Shown here in pieces: positions 1-6,366 of a stretch of 15,296 nt of DNA (position 1 is the stretch's first letter; the number at the start of each line of letters is the position of its first letter). Position numbers and translations under genes: made by a program. Origin of the DNA: an uncultured Clostridia bacterium (GTDB lineage Bacteria > Bacillota > Clostridia > Christensenellales > Aristaeellaceae); NCBI GenBank assembly GCA_934643535.1, contig CAKUCE010000042.1, positions 1 to 15,296 of the forward strand, read 5' to 3'. Below the pieces are notes generated by a model. It was not told the origin of the DNA. It worked only from the letters and a program-made list of their open reading frames with translations, and made no database searches.

Positions 1-14
1 TGTGATTTCTCCAT
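1..14 (-). CDS. 5' end of an unidentified gene running off the left edge
   Basis: Only the first codons are inside the window: on the minus strand an ATG at 14 reads M-E-K-S and then leaves. The start is believable because a GAGGG ribosome binding site lies 7 bases upstream (plus strand 22-26) and a promoter with a perfect TATAAT lies just before it. The surrounding ~200 bases are clearly more AT-rich than the rest of the window. A compact promoter and leader on AT-rich DNA next to a chromosomal gene would suit an insertion-sequence transposase, but four residues cannot identify a family and I do not name one. Confidence 0.5.
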
Positions 15-43
15 GATGACACCCTCTTCGTTGTGATAGTGCC

Positions 44-72
44 ATTATACCACTTAACTCGTGTAGACACAA
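44..72 (-). promoter_or_regulatory. Promoter of the left-edge gene
   Basis: Reading the minus strand, a perfect -10 box TATAAT (plus 44-49) lies exactly 17 bases from a weaker -35 box TTGTGT (plus 67-72). Transcription would start near 37, giving a short leader before the ATG at 14. The -35 matches only the TTG half of the consensus. Confidence 0.55.
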
Positions 73-278
73 CCTAGGATTGTCCTACTCAATCATACCC
101 CTTACCAAGCCCTATTTCAACATCAATGTAGAGCTTGCAGAGAGTTTCCTCACTATCGTGAAAATCAGACTGGATCGTGTTTTTCGGGAAGAATTGCGGC
201 CCTTCCGGCAACTCCTTCAAAAGATTTGTCCGACGGTCTGGCATTCTGTTTCATGCCTGCCGGCAGTACGTGAGGCTC
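73..278. other. Gene-free stretch between argH and the left-edge gene
   Basis: No reading frame here has a ribosome binding site or recognisable product; open frames continuing into 279-1571 on the plus strand are antisense to argH. Up to about 175 the DNA is AT-rich and beyond that it takes on the GC-rich character of the window, so a boundary of inserted DNA may lie near 175-230. A short palindrome CTGCCGGCAG lies just past the argH stop, but it has no T-run and is not a convincing terminator. Confidence 0.35.
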
Positions 279-1655
279 TTATTCTTCTTCCATCCGTTTC
301 CGGGCTTCGTCGATGGACGCCTGTACGGCGGCCGGAGCGGGGCCGCCGGGAATGGAGCGGCCCTCCACGCAGGTTTTCAGACTCATGGCTTCGAATACGT
401 CCTGCTCAAAGGCGGGATGGAAGGACTTGAGTTCTTCCAGCGAAAGATCCATCAGCGCTGCATCGGACTTGATGCAGTAATTCACCAGCTCGCCAACCAC
501 ACGATGGGCGTCCCGGAAGGGTTCGCCTTTTTTGGTCAGATAGTCGGCGCAGTCTGTAGCATTGGTAAAGCCCCCCGCAGCGCCCTTTTCCATTACATCC
601 TCCCGGAAGGTCATGGTGCGCAGCATGGCCGTGAACACGGGCAGGCTCTTCAACAACGTATCCCGCGCATCAAAGAATGGCTCCTTGTCCTCCTGCATGT
701 CCTTGTTGTAGGCCAGCGGGATGCCCTTCATCACCGTCAAAAGGGACAGCAGATCGCCGTAAACCCGACCGGTTTTCCCTCTCAGCAGCTCCGCCACGTC
801 CGGATTTTTCTTCTGAGGCATGATGGAGGAGCCGGTAGAAAATGCGTCGTCCATTTCCACAAAATGGAATTCGGAGGAATTCCACAGAATCAGCTCTTCA
901 CAAAAGCGGCTCAAATGCATCATGCACAGGGAGGCTGCGGACAGGTAGTCCAGCAGAAAATCCCGGTCGCTGACACCGTCCAGGCTGTTCTGGGTGATGG
1001 CCGGGAAATCCAGCAATTCCGCCACCCGCTGACGATTCAGTGGATAGGTGGTGGCGGCCAGCGCGCCGGAGCCAAGCGGCATCACGTTGGCCGCGTCATA
1101 GGCGTACTGGAAACGCTTCCGATCCCGCAGAAACATCTGCACATAGGCCATCATGTAATGGGCCAGCGTGACGGGCTGAGCCTTCTGCAGATGGGTATAC
1201 CCCGGCATGATGGTTGTCAAATGCTCCTGCGCGATCTGCAGGAGCGTCTCGATCAGCTCGTCCAGCAAAGCGCGGGTTTCCACGCAGGACTGCCGGGCAT
1301 ACATGCGGGTATCCAGCACGCACTGGTCGTTCCTGCTGCGGCCCGTATGCAGCCGCTTGCCCGCCTCGCCGATCCGCTGTATCAGAATGGTCTCCACATT
1401 CATATGAATATCCTCGGCCTCGGTAGACCACTGGATTTTTCCCTCCCGGGCGTCGTTCAGAATGCCTTTCAGCCCTTCTACGATCTTCTTCGCATCCTCC
1501 GGCGGGATGATGTCTTCCTCACCCAGCATGGTGGCATGAGCGATGGAGCCGAGAATATCCTGTTCATATAAACGGGAGCCAAAACCGATGCAGGCGTTGA
1601 ACGCATCTACCATGGCGTTGGTTTCCTTTTCAAAGCGGCCGCCCCAGAGCTTCAT
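279..1655 (-). CDS. argH: Argininosuccinate lyase
   Basis: Catalyses the last step of arginine biosynthesis, splitting argininosuccinate into arginine and fumarate in the cytoplasm; the family is a homotetramer related to fumarase. The 458-residue product begins MKLWGGRFEKET, the usual ArgH N-terminus. It contains the HTGRSRNDQ segment that binds substrate and the superfamily signature GSSIMPQKKNPD, which holds the catalytic serine loop. The length is normal. The ATG at 1655 is chosen over an in-frame upstream ATG at 1760 because a strong AGGAGG (complement of 1661-1670) precedes it and the extra 35 residues are unlike ArgH. No other arginine biosynthesis gene is in the window, so it seems to be transcribed alone. 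It is divergent from an amino-acid importer, with ARG-box-like sites between the two. Confidence 0.97.
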   Translation of the reverse strand: MKLWGGRFEKETNAMVDAFNACIGFGSRLYEQDILGSIAHATMLGEEDIIPPEDAKKIVEGLKGILNDAREGKIQWSTEAEDIHMNVETILIQRIGEAGKRLHTGRSRNDQCVLDTRMYARQSCVETRALLDELIETLLQIAQEHLTTIMPGYTHLQKAQPVTLAHYMMAYVQMFLRDRKRFQYAYDAANVMPLGSGALAATTYPLNRQRVAELLDFPAITQNSLDGVSDRDFLLDYLSAASLCMMHLSRFCEELILWNSSEFHFVEMDDAFSTGSSIMPQKKNPDVAELLRGKTGRVYGDLLSLLTVMKGIPLAYNKDMQEDKEPFFDARDTLLKSLPVFTAMLRTMTFREDVMEKGAAGGFTNATDCADYLTKKGEPFRDAHRVVGELVNYCIKSDAALMDLSLEELKSFHPAFEQDVFEAMSLKTCVEGRSIPGGPAPAAVQASIDEARKRMEEE

Positions 1656-1707
1656 TGTATCGTCCTCCTGTTGTTCGGGAATATGATCATAGGTTTGTCC
1701 CGATAGA

Positions 1708-1736
1708 ACCATACCACTTTTCCCCGGTTTTGGCAA
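1708..1736 (-). promoter_or_regulatory. Probable argH promoter
   Basis: On the minus strand TTGCCA (plus 1731-1736; one mismatch to TTGACA) is followed after 17 bases by TATGGT (plus 1708-1713; two mismatches to TATAAT). It lies about 50 bases upstream of the argH ATG and just downstream of the leftmost ARG-box-like site. A TATGAT at 1743-1748 is an alternative -10, but it has no acceptable -35. Confidence 0.5.
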
Positions 1737-1755
1737 TAGTAAATCATAAATATGC

Positions 1756-1769
1756 AGCATAAAAATTCG
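1756..1769. promoter_or_regulatory. ARG-box-like operator 1
   Basis: The minus strand reads CGAATTTTTATGCT, matching the bacterial ARG-box pattern TGMATWWWWATKCA at 12 of 14 positions. It is centred about 20.5 bases from the imperfect box at 1776-1790, which is close to the roughly 21-base centre spacing known for paired ArgR operators. It lies upstream of the argH -35. Confidence 0.5.
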
Positions 1770-1775
1770 TATAGA

Positions 1776-1790
1776 TGAATATTTTATGCA
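1776..1790. promoter_or_regulatory. Imperfect ARG-box-like site 2
   Basis: TGAATATTTTATGCA carries both ARG-box half-sites, TGAAT and ATGCA, intact. They are separated by five A/T bases instead of the usual four, so it is a weaker candidate alone. Its support comes from its position between and in phase with the two better boxes. Confidence 0.4.
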
Positions 1791-1816
1791 TATTTGTCTT
1801 TGATATTCGGAAAAAC

Positions 1817-1830
1817 TGAATAAAAATTAA
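1817..1830. promoter_or_regulatory. ARG-box-like operator 3
   Basis: TGAATAAAAATTAA matches TGMATWWWWATKCA at 13 of 14 positions. It ends ten bases before the -35 box of the importer promoter, where a bound ArgR/AhrC hexamer could block RNA polymerase. Its centre lies about 40 bases from box 2, near two steps of the 20-21 base spacing seen between boxes 1 and 2. Confidence 0.55.
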
Positions 1831-1839
1831 AAATAGGGG

Positions 1840-1868
1840 TTGACTTTTGGAAAACGCTGTATTATTAT
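1840..1868 (+). promoter_or_regulatory. Promoter of the amino-acid importer operon
   Basis: TTGACT (1840-1845) and TATTAT (1863-1868) are spaced by exactly 17 bases, each one mismatch from the sigma-A consensus. Transcription would begin near 1875, just before the AAGGAGG ribosome binding site at 1884-1890. This also shows that an in-frame ATG at 1840 is not the start of the binding protein. Confidence 0.75.
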
Positions 1869-1899
1869 TACCCCATCAAAACGAAGGAGGCTACCAACG

Positions 1900-2679
1900 A
1901 TGAAAAAAATGATCGCCCTGATTATCTGCGCCGTACTGATGCTGAGCTGCCTGTCCGCCATTGCGGCTGCCGAAGAGGCCAAACCGCTGGAAGGAAAGAA
2001 GCTGACCATCGCGTTAAGCCCCAACTTCATGTTCTTCGAAACCGTTTCCGAAACCGATCCCACCGGCTATGAAGGACTGGATATCGACATTATCAAGGAA
2101 CTTTCCGACATGCTGGGCTTCGAATTTGAGATCGTGCCCATGAGCTTTTCCTCGCTGGTAGGTTCCCTGCAGGCCAACAGCGTGGATATGGTCATTTCCG
2201 GCATGACCGCCACCGAAGAGCGGAAGCAGATCGTGGATTTCTCCGATGTGTACTGCGTTTCCAGCGTAGGCTGCATCACCAAGGTGGATTCCGACATCAA
2301 CTGTTATGAAGACCTGCAGAATCAGATCGTCTGCTGCTCTCAGGGCACCAACTATGAAATGATGATCGAAGCGATCCCCGGTGCGACGCTGAAGACCTAT
2401 CAGGGCCAGGCTGCCGTGGGAACCGCCGTGGCCGAAGCTACCGACGGCGTGGTCGCCGGTCTGACCAGCATCAACGGCTCCAAAAAGCTGGCCACCACCA
2501 TGCTGGATGCGGACGGCAACGCCATGCTGAAATACTTTGCGCTGGAAGACGCACCGGCGGACGAATACTGCATGGCCTTCCCCAAGGGCAGCGAGCTGAC
2601 CGCCCTCTTTAACGAAGGCATTCAGGCGCTGAAGGATTCCGGCAAGCTGGATGAAATGATCCACTACTGGCTGTATTAA
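1900..2679 (+). CDS. Amino-acid ABC importer, extracellular substrate-binding protein
   Basis: A family-3 (polar amino acid, HisJ/GlnH/ArtJ-type) binding protein of 259 residues that would capture an amino acid outside the cell and deliver it to the permease encoded next. Residues 1-24 form a signal peptide with an A-x-A-type end; the LSC at 15-17 is a poor lipobox. The segment SGMTATEERKQIVDFSDVY (100-118) is the conserved hinge region, with R108 at the position that normally binds the ligand carboxylate. Where relatives have the alpha-amino-binding Asp (DAVxxD), this protein reads DGVVAG (182-187), so that acid is missing. The mature part has six cysteines (119, 125, 135, 145, 146, 224), unusual for an exported protein. 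The start follows AAGGAGG at 1884-1890. Adjacent ARG boxes suggest arginine or a related compound, which is inference. Confidence 0.92.
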   Translation: MKKMIALIICAVLMLSCLSAIAAAEEAKPLEGKKLTIALSPNFMFFETVSETDPTGYEGLDIDIIKELSDMLGFEFEIVPMSFSSLVGSLQANSVDMVISGMTATEERKQIVDFSDVYCVSSVGCITKVDSDINCYEDLQNQIVCCSQGTNYEMMIEAIPGATLKTYQGQAAVGTAVAEATDGVVAGLTSINGSKKLATTMLDADGNAMLKYFALEDAPADEYCMAFPKGSELTALFNEGIQALKDSGKLDEMIHYWLY

Positions 2680-2710
2680 GGTTCAGGCGCCAGAACGCCC
2701 TTCCCCTTTC

Positions 2711-2745
2711 CGCGGCGCTCCCCGGTTCTTCCCGGGAGTGCCGCG
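2711..2745 (+). repeat. Hairpin between binding-protein and permease genes
   Basis: CGCGGCGCTCCC (2711-2722) pairs with GGGAGTGCCGCG (2734-2745), twelve pairs including one G-U in RNA, around an 11-base loop. No T-run follows, so it is more likely an RNA-stabilising element or partial attenuator than a full terminator. Such hairpins downstream of binding-protein genes are known to keep the binding protein more abundant than the membrane parts. Confidence 0.55.
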
Positions 2746-2799
2746 CCTCCGCGTCTTTCGACCATTTTCAATCGTTCACACAGGAAGGAATGGAACGCC

Positions 2800-3465
2800 G
2801 TGCAACTGGATTTTGGAATCATTCTGGACTGGCTGCCCGCTTTTGGCAGCGCACTGCTGGTAACGCTGGAAACCACCGTGTGCTCGCTGATTCTGGGTTT
2901 GCTGATCTCCCTCCCACTGTCCCTGTGCAAGATTTCCAATCTCAAGCCGCTGCAGTGGTTTGCTTTCTTTTACACCTCGGTCTTCCGGGGCGTGCCGCTG
3001 CTGGTGCAGGTGTTCATGATGTATTTTGGCATTCCGCTGGTACTGCCCGTACGTTTTACCGCCTTTCAGGCCGGCACGCTGGTATTCGCCATGAACTCCG
3101 CCGCGTACATTTCCGAAAGCCTGAAGGGCGGCATCAGCGCCATCGACCGGGGGCAGTATGAGGCTGCCATGGCGCTTGGCATTCATTATCCATCCATGAT
3201 GAAGGATGTGATTCTGCCGCAGGCGATCAAAAGCGTGCTGCCCAGTCTGGTGAACGAATTTATCAGCCTTTTGAAGAATACTACCCTGATCGCCTCCATC
3301 GGTCTGGTGGATATTCTCAGTGTGGGTCAGCGGATTCAGGCCCGGACATACCGGGCATTTGAACCGTTTTTCGCCATTGCGGTCTTTTATTATGTACTGG
3401 TGCTGGGACTGTCCTTCCTTGGCAAGGCATTGGAAAAGAAGGTGAACGCAAGTGATCGAAATTAA
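2800..3465 (+). CDS. Amino-acid ABC importer, permease (HisM/GlnP/ArtQ type)
   Basis: A 221-residue inner-membrane channel subunit, normal length for the family, that would work as a homodimer with the ATPase encoded next. Hydrophobic spans are visible around 17-42, 53-80, 88-104 and 185-210. The cytoplasmic EAA loop, the coupling helix that contacts the ATPase, is at about 121-150 (EAAMALGIHYPSMMKD...LP). The start is GTG at 2800, placed 11 bases after AGGAAGG (2782-2788); this is somewhat long. An ATG at 2790 is closer to that site but out of frame. The gene follows the binding protein after a 120-base gap with a hairpin, and overlaps the ATPase gene by 14 bases, implying translational coupling. 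With a single permease gene, no heterodimer partner is expected. Confidence 0.93.
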   Translation: MQLDFGIILDWLPAFGSALLVTLETTVCSLILGLLISLPLSLCKISNLKPLQWFAFFYTSVFRGVPLLVQVFMMYFGIPLVLPVRFTAFQAGTLVFAMNSAAYISESLKGGISAIDRGQYEAAMALGIHYPSMMKDVILPQAIKSVLPSLVNEFISLLKNTTLIASIGLVDILSVGQRIQARTYRAFEPFFAIAVFYYVLVLGLSFLGKALEKKVNASDRN

Positions 3466-4345
3466 AGGGCTGTACAAGGATTTTGGCGCGCTGCATGTAC
3501 TGCGGGGCGTGAGTCTGAACGTGGAGCAGGGCGATATCATCTCCATCATCGGGCCTTCCGGCAGCGGAAAATCCACGCTGCTTCGGTCGATCAACCTGCT
3601 GGAAAAGCCTACCTACGGCGAGATCTGGGTAGAGGGCAGGCTGATCACCCCGCCCGACCCTTATCTGCACTGGGACGTGATCCGCGCATCCAAAACCTAC
3701 GGTGAGCTTCGCGCACAGGGAATGGAAGACGAGCCCGCCATCATGAAGATCAAAAAAGAAGATCTGCTCAAGCCCCGGGAAGGCATGGCCTACCAGAAGC
3801 TGATGCGGAAGATCATGAAAGACCATTTTGAGGACACCTATTCCGTCCGCCGCAGGGTCGGGATGGTCTTCCAGCACTTCAATCTGTTTCCGCACATGAC
3901 GGTGCTGGAAAACATGATCTATGCGCCCATGAAGGTAAATAAGGTGCCGAAGGAGCAGGCCGTCGCCAAGGCCCGGGAGCTTCTGGACAACGTAGGGATG
4001 CTTTCTAAGATCGACGCCTATCCCGGCAAACTTTCCGGCGGTCAGAAGCAGCGGGTGGCTATCGCGCGGACGCTGGCCATGGAGCCGGACGTCGTGCTTT
4101 TTGACGAGCCCACCTCCGCCCTTGACCCGGAGATGGTCAAGGAGGTCCTAGAGGTCATCAAAAAGCTGGCCCAGACCGGCATGACCATGGTACTGGTGAC
4201 TCACGAGATGGGTTTTGCCCGGGAGGTATCCGACCGCATTTGTTTTCTGGACGAGGGGGTACTCATCGAAAACGCCCCGCCGGACGTCTTTTTCTCCACT
4301 CCCAAATCCGCCCGTGCGAAAGAATTTCTGGACAAAGTCCTCTAA
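3452..4345 (+). CDS. Amino-acid ABC importer, ATP-binding subunit with an insertion
   Basis: Cytoplasmic ATPase that powers the importer. All nucleotide-binding motifs are intact: Walker A GPSGSGKST (34-42), Q-loop glutamine Q141 in MVFQHFNLFPH, signature LSGGQ (194-198), Walker B VVLFDE with catalytic E219, and H-loop H251. At 297 residues it is about 55 longer than the usual ~240. The surplus lies between Walker A and the Q-loop, roughly residues 68-131, rich in charged residues (for example MKIKKEDLLKPREG at 98-111). The frame is continuous and the flanking motifs are perfect, so this is an insertion and not a frameshift. The start is GTG at 3452, inside the permease 3' end, preceded by AGAAGGTGA. 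It is the last gene of the operon. Confidence 0.93.
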   Translation: MIEIKGLYKDFGALHVLRGVSLNVEQGDIISIIGPSGSGKSTLLRSINLLEKPTYGEIWVEGRLITPPDPYLHWDVIRASKTYGELRAQGMEDEPAIMKIKKEDLLKPREGMAYQKLMRKIMKDHFEDTYSVRRRVGMVFQHFNLFPHMTVLENMIYAPMKVNKVPKEQAVAKARELLDNVGMLSKIDAYPGKLSGGQKQRVAIARTLAMEPDVVLFDEPTSALDPEMVKEVLEVIKKLAQTGMTMVLVTHEMGFAREVSDRICFLDEGVLIENAPPDVFFSTPKSARAKEFLDKVL

Positions 4346-4376
4346 GCAGAGAAAACAGAATCGCCGGTCAAACACT

Positions 4377-4416
4377 AGCGCCCTTCTGTCCCCTTTCAAA
4401 AGGGAAGAAGGGCGCT
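4377..4416. terminator. Long hairpin between convergent genes
   Basis: AGCGCCCTTC (4377-4386) pairs perfectly with GAAGGGCGCT (4407-4416), and an inner CCCTT/AAGGG stem extends it. It lies 31 bases after the ATPase stop and between two convergent genes, where it could stop transcription from either side. Neither flank has a strong T-run, so the assignment rests on stem strength and position. Confidence 0.45.
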
Positions 4417-4501
4417 GATTGGTATTTGGAATGAAGGGCATTCGTCCTTTCTGGACGAGCCGTTCAGGTTTGTTGTTCCCGTTGTTTCAATGCATGTTCC
4501 C

Positions 4502-4532
4502 CTGCGCCGCAAGTATGGAAGCGCAGATTTTT
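4502..4532 (+). terminator. Possible rho-independent terminator for the importer operon
   Basis: CTGCGC (4502-4507) pairs with GCGCAG (4521-4526) around a 13-base loop and is followed directly by ATTTTT (4527-4532). The stem is short but GC-rich, and the T-run is on the correct side for plus-strand transcripts. It may be a second stop behind the hairpin at 4377-4416. Confidence 0.4.
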
Positions 4533-4575
4533 GCCTACGAATATTGGGCATTCCCCCGTTCTCATTCAGGAACCT

Positions 4576-6198
4576 TCACCTGTTCCCCATCCCGGAACGC
4601 AGTTGATATTCCTTGGGCGTACAGCCGATATATTTCCGAAAGACCTTGGAAAAATAGTAGGCGTTTTCGTAGCCTAGGCGGTTGGCCACTTCATAAATCA
4701 GATAGCGGCCCGCTTCCAGCAGCTCGCAGGCGCGTTTCATTTTCATTTGATTCACATAGTCCACAAAGCCGACCGAAAGCTGACGCATGAACAGGGACGA
4801 AAGATAATTGGGAGAAATATGCACCGCCGCGCTGACGTCGTTCAGGGTCAGGCGCTCTTCCACATGCTCCTGAATGTAGCTCTTCGCCAGATCCAGATAA
4901 TCCCGCCGCTTTATGCCGTCCGTATGTTCAAAGGCCTTGAGCAGTTGAGAACGCAGTTCGTCCAGCCATGCTGTCAGCTGCCGCAGGCTGGAGGATTGAA
5001 TTCCCTGCAGCAGAAAAATCTCCTCCTGCTGCTCGTCGCCCAGCGCGCCTTCCAGTACCGGCGAATTGTGCAGGCCCTCCCGGATGCACTGAAAAGCCTG
5101 CGTACAGTGGTGAACCGCCGTTTGCCGGTCCAACGCAGTCAGAGCGCAGCAGGTTTCCAGCTCGTGAAACCACCGGGACAGCTCCGCCCCGTCGCATTTG
5201 ACCAACGCCTGCATCACCCGTTCCAACGGCGGCCATGACGGCTCTGCTTTTTCTTCTGAGGACAGCGCGGCGTCCTCAAAGCAAAGCAGCTTCTGCGGAT
5301 GGTGAAAAAAAGCGGTTTCCAGCAGGTTCATTTCCTTCTGAAGCTGTGCGAACTCTTCCGCGCCCTGATGCAGCCCCGTAGCCAGCACGGAGATTTCTGC
5401 GCTGGTGATCGTGCGGATGATATGCAGCAGCTTCTCCTGAAATTTGGCGATCTTTTCCTTCCAGTCATCCGAAAGGCCGTAGGAAAACACATAAAAGCTG
5501 CGGTCTTCTCCCTGCCACTGAACGGATTTCGGGAAGAAGGCAGCTTTCATTTTGTGGATCATATCTTCCGTGGAAAGCAGCACCTGCTGCGTATCCCTGG
5601 GAGTAAAATCCGGATAGCTTGGGATCTGCTCCAGATGAATATACAGATGCATCAGGCAGAATCCGTCAAAGGCATGCAGAGAATCACACAGCGCAGCAGC
5701 CTCTCTGCGCCGGCTTCCAGCAGGCTGACGCATCAGCAGCGGCAGATTGATGGTCAGCGTTTCCTGCGTATGATCCATCAGATAATCCTGCACCCAATGA
5801 TAGCGCTGCATCTGCTGACGTTCCAGATGAAGCTGCCGGGCTTTTTCGATAGCCGCCGCCAGTTTTTCGGGTTTCAGCCCGCTTTTGAGCAAGTAATCGC
5901 TGGCGTTGAAGTGCAAAGCGTTTTGAAGCAGTTCGAAATCCTGATAGTTGGTCAGCATGATAAAAACGATGTCCGGTGCGCTTTCCGAGAAAATCTCCAG
6001 AAGCTGTATCCCCGTATAGACCGGCATTTCAATATCGCAGACGACAATATCCGGTCGAAGCGCCCGAATGCCGTCCAGCGCCGCCTGCCCGTTGTCTGCC
6101 GTGCCCACCACCTCGCAGTCAAGGCTTTTCCAGTCCAGCATATATTTGATGCCGGACAGTGCCAGCTGCTCGTCATCCGCGAGAAAGACCCGTGTCAT
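4576..6198 (-). CDS. Response regulator with AraC-type DNA-binding domain (YesN-like)
   Basis: A 540-residue transcription regulator. Residues 1-120 are a receiver domain with acidic pocket D8-D9, phosphoacceptor D55 in CDIEMP, switch residue T83 and K105. A middle part of about 300 residues has no motif I recognise and is the typical variable linker of large YesN-type regulators. The last ~100 residues are a double helix-turn-helix AraC domain (LTLNDVSAAVHISPNYLSS, then YEVANRLGYENAYYFSKVFR near the C-terminus). The start at 6198 follows AAGGAAAGGGG. The stop of the kinase fragment upstream is only about 20 bases away, so the two were an operon. Its promoter and most of its kinase are missing across the junction near 6365, so its targets are unknown; the truncated permease next to it may not belong to its original locus. 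Confidence 0.93.
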   Translation of the reverse strand: MTRVFLADDEQLALSGIKYMLDWKSLDCEVVGTADNGQAALDGIRALRPDIVVCDIEMPVYTGIQLLEIFSESAPDIVFIMLTNYQDFELLQNALHFNASDYLLKSGLKPEKLAAAIEKARQLHLERQQMQRYHWVQDYLMDHTQETLTINLPLLMRQPAGSRRREAAALCDSLHAFDGFCLMHLYIHLEQIPSYPDFTPRDTQQVLLSTEDMIHKMKAAFFPKSVQWQGEDRSFYVFSYGLSDDWKEKIAKFQEKLLHIIRTITSAEISVLATGLHQGAEEFAQLQKEMNLLETAFFHHPQKLLCFEDAALSSEEKAEPSWPPLERVMQALVKCDGAELSRWFHELETCCALTALDRQTAVHHCTQAFQCIREGLHNSPVLEGALGDEQQEEIFLLQGIQSSSLRQLTAWLDELRSQLLKAFEHTDGIKRRDYLDLAKSYIQEHVEERLTLNDVSAAVHISPNYLSSLFMRQLSVGFVDYVNQMKMKRACELLEAGRYLIYEVANRLGYENAYYFSKVFRKYIGCTPKEYQLRSGMGNR

Positions 6199-6218
6199 TG
6201 GTTCATCCCCTTTCCTTA

Positions 6219-6362
6219 TTTTTCCAACGGGATGCGAATCACCGCCCGGGTTCCCCTGCCGCTTTCGCTTTCATAGAAAAGACCATATTTTTCGCCGTAT
6301 ACCAGCTTGATCCGGCTGCGGACGTTGGCCGCGCCGATGCCGCCCTTATCTGCGGCTTCCAC
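6219..6362 (-). pseudogene. Sensor histidine kinase, C-terminal fragment (5' part missing)
   Basis: On the minus strand an open frame ends with TAA at 6219-6221 and encodes the end of a YesM/LytS-type kinase. It contains GGIGAANVRSRIKLVYGEKY, the ATP-lid G-box, followed by YGLFYESESGRGTRAVIRIP, the typical last strands of the HATPase domain. About 47 codons are recognisable. The phosphoacceptor histidine, N-box, membrane segments and start codon are all absent, because similarity stops at about 6360-6371, where the plus strand becomes a sugar permease. This part agrees with a kinase gene lying directly upstream of its regulator gene (4576-6198). Either the gene was cut by a rearrangement or the assembly is chimeric here. 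Confidence 0.85.
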
Positions 6363-6366
6363 CTGC

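Noticed and set aside
177..1571. 464-codon plus-strand open frame
   Set aside because: Antisense shadow of argH, which has clear catalytic motifs and a good ribosome binding site.
1796..1809. Possible fourth ARG box in phase with the others
   Set aside because: It has about five mismatches to the 14-base pattern; only its position is suggestive.
1942..1950. Lipobox in the amino-acid binding protein signal peptide (MLSC)
   Set aside because: Met at -3 is a poor lipobox residue and an A-x-A cleavage site follows; a lipoprotein is not excluded but is not supported.
2790..3161. ATG at 2790 close behind AGGAAGG, giving a 123-codon frame
   Set aside because: It is out of frame with the permease; the GTG at 2800 opens the frame with the conserved permease sequence. 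The arrangement might lower permease translation but does not make a second gene credible.
5299..6276. 325-codon plus-strand open frame
   Set aside because: Antisense of the AraC-type response regulator; composition and lack of motifs mark it as a shadow.
6307..6366. Plus-strand codons joined in frame to the permease fragment (possible N-terminus)
   Set aside because: They are the antisense of the kinase C-terminus, with no ribosome binding site; the in-frame ATG at 6307 looks accidental.
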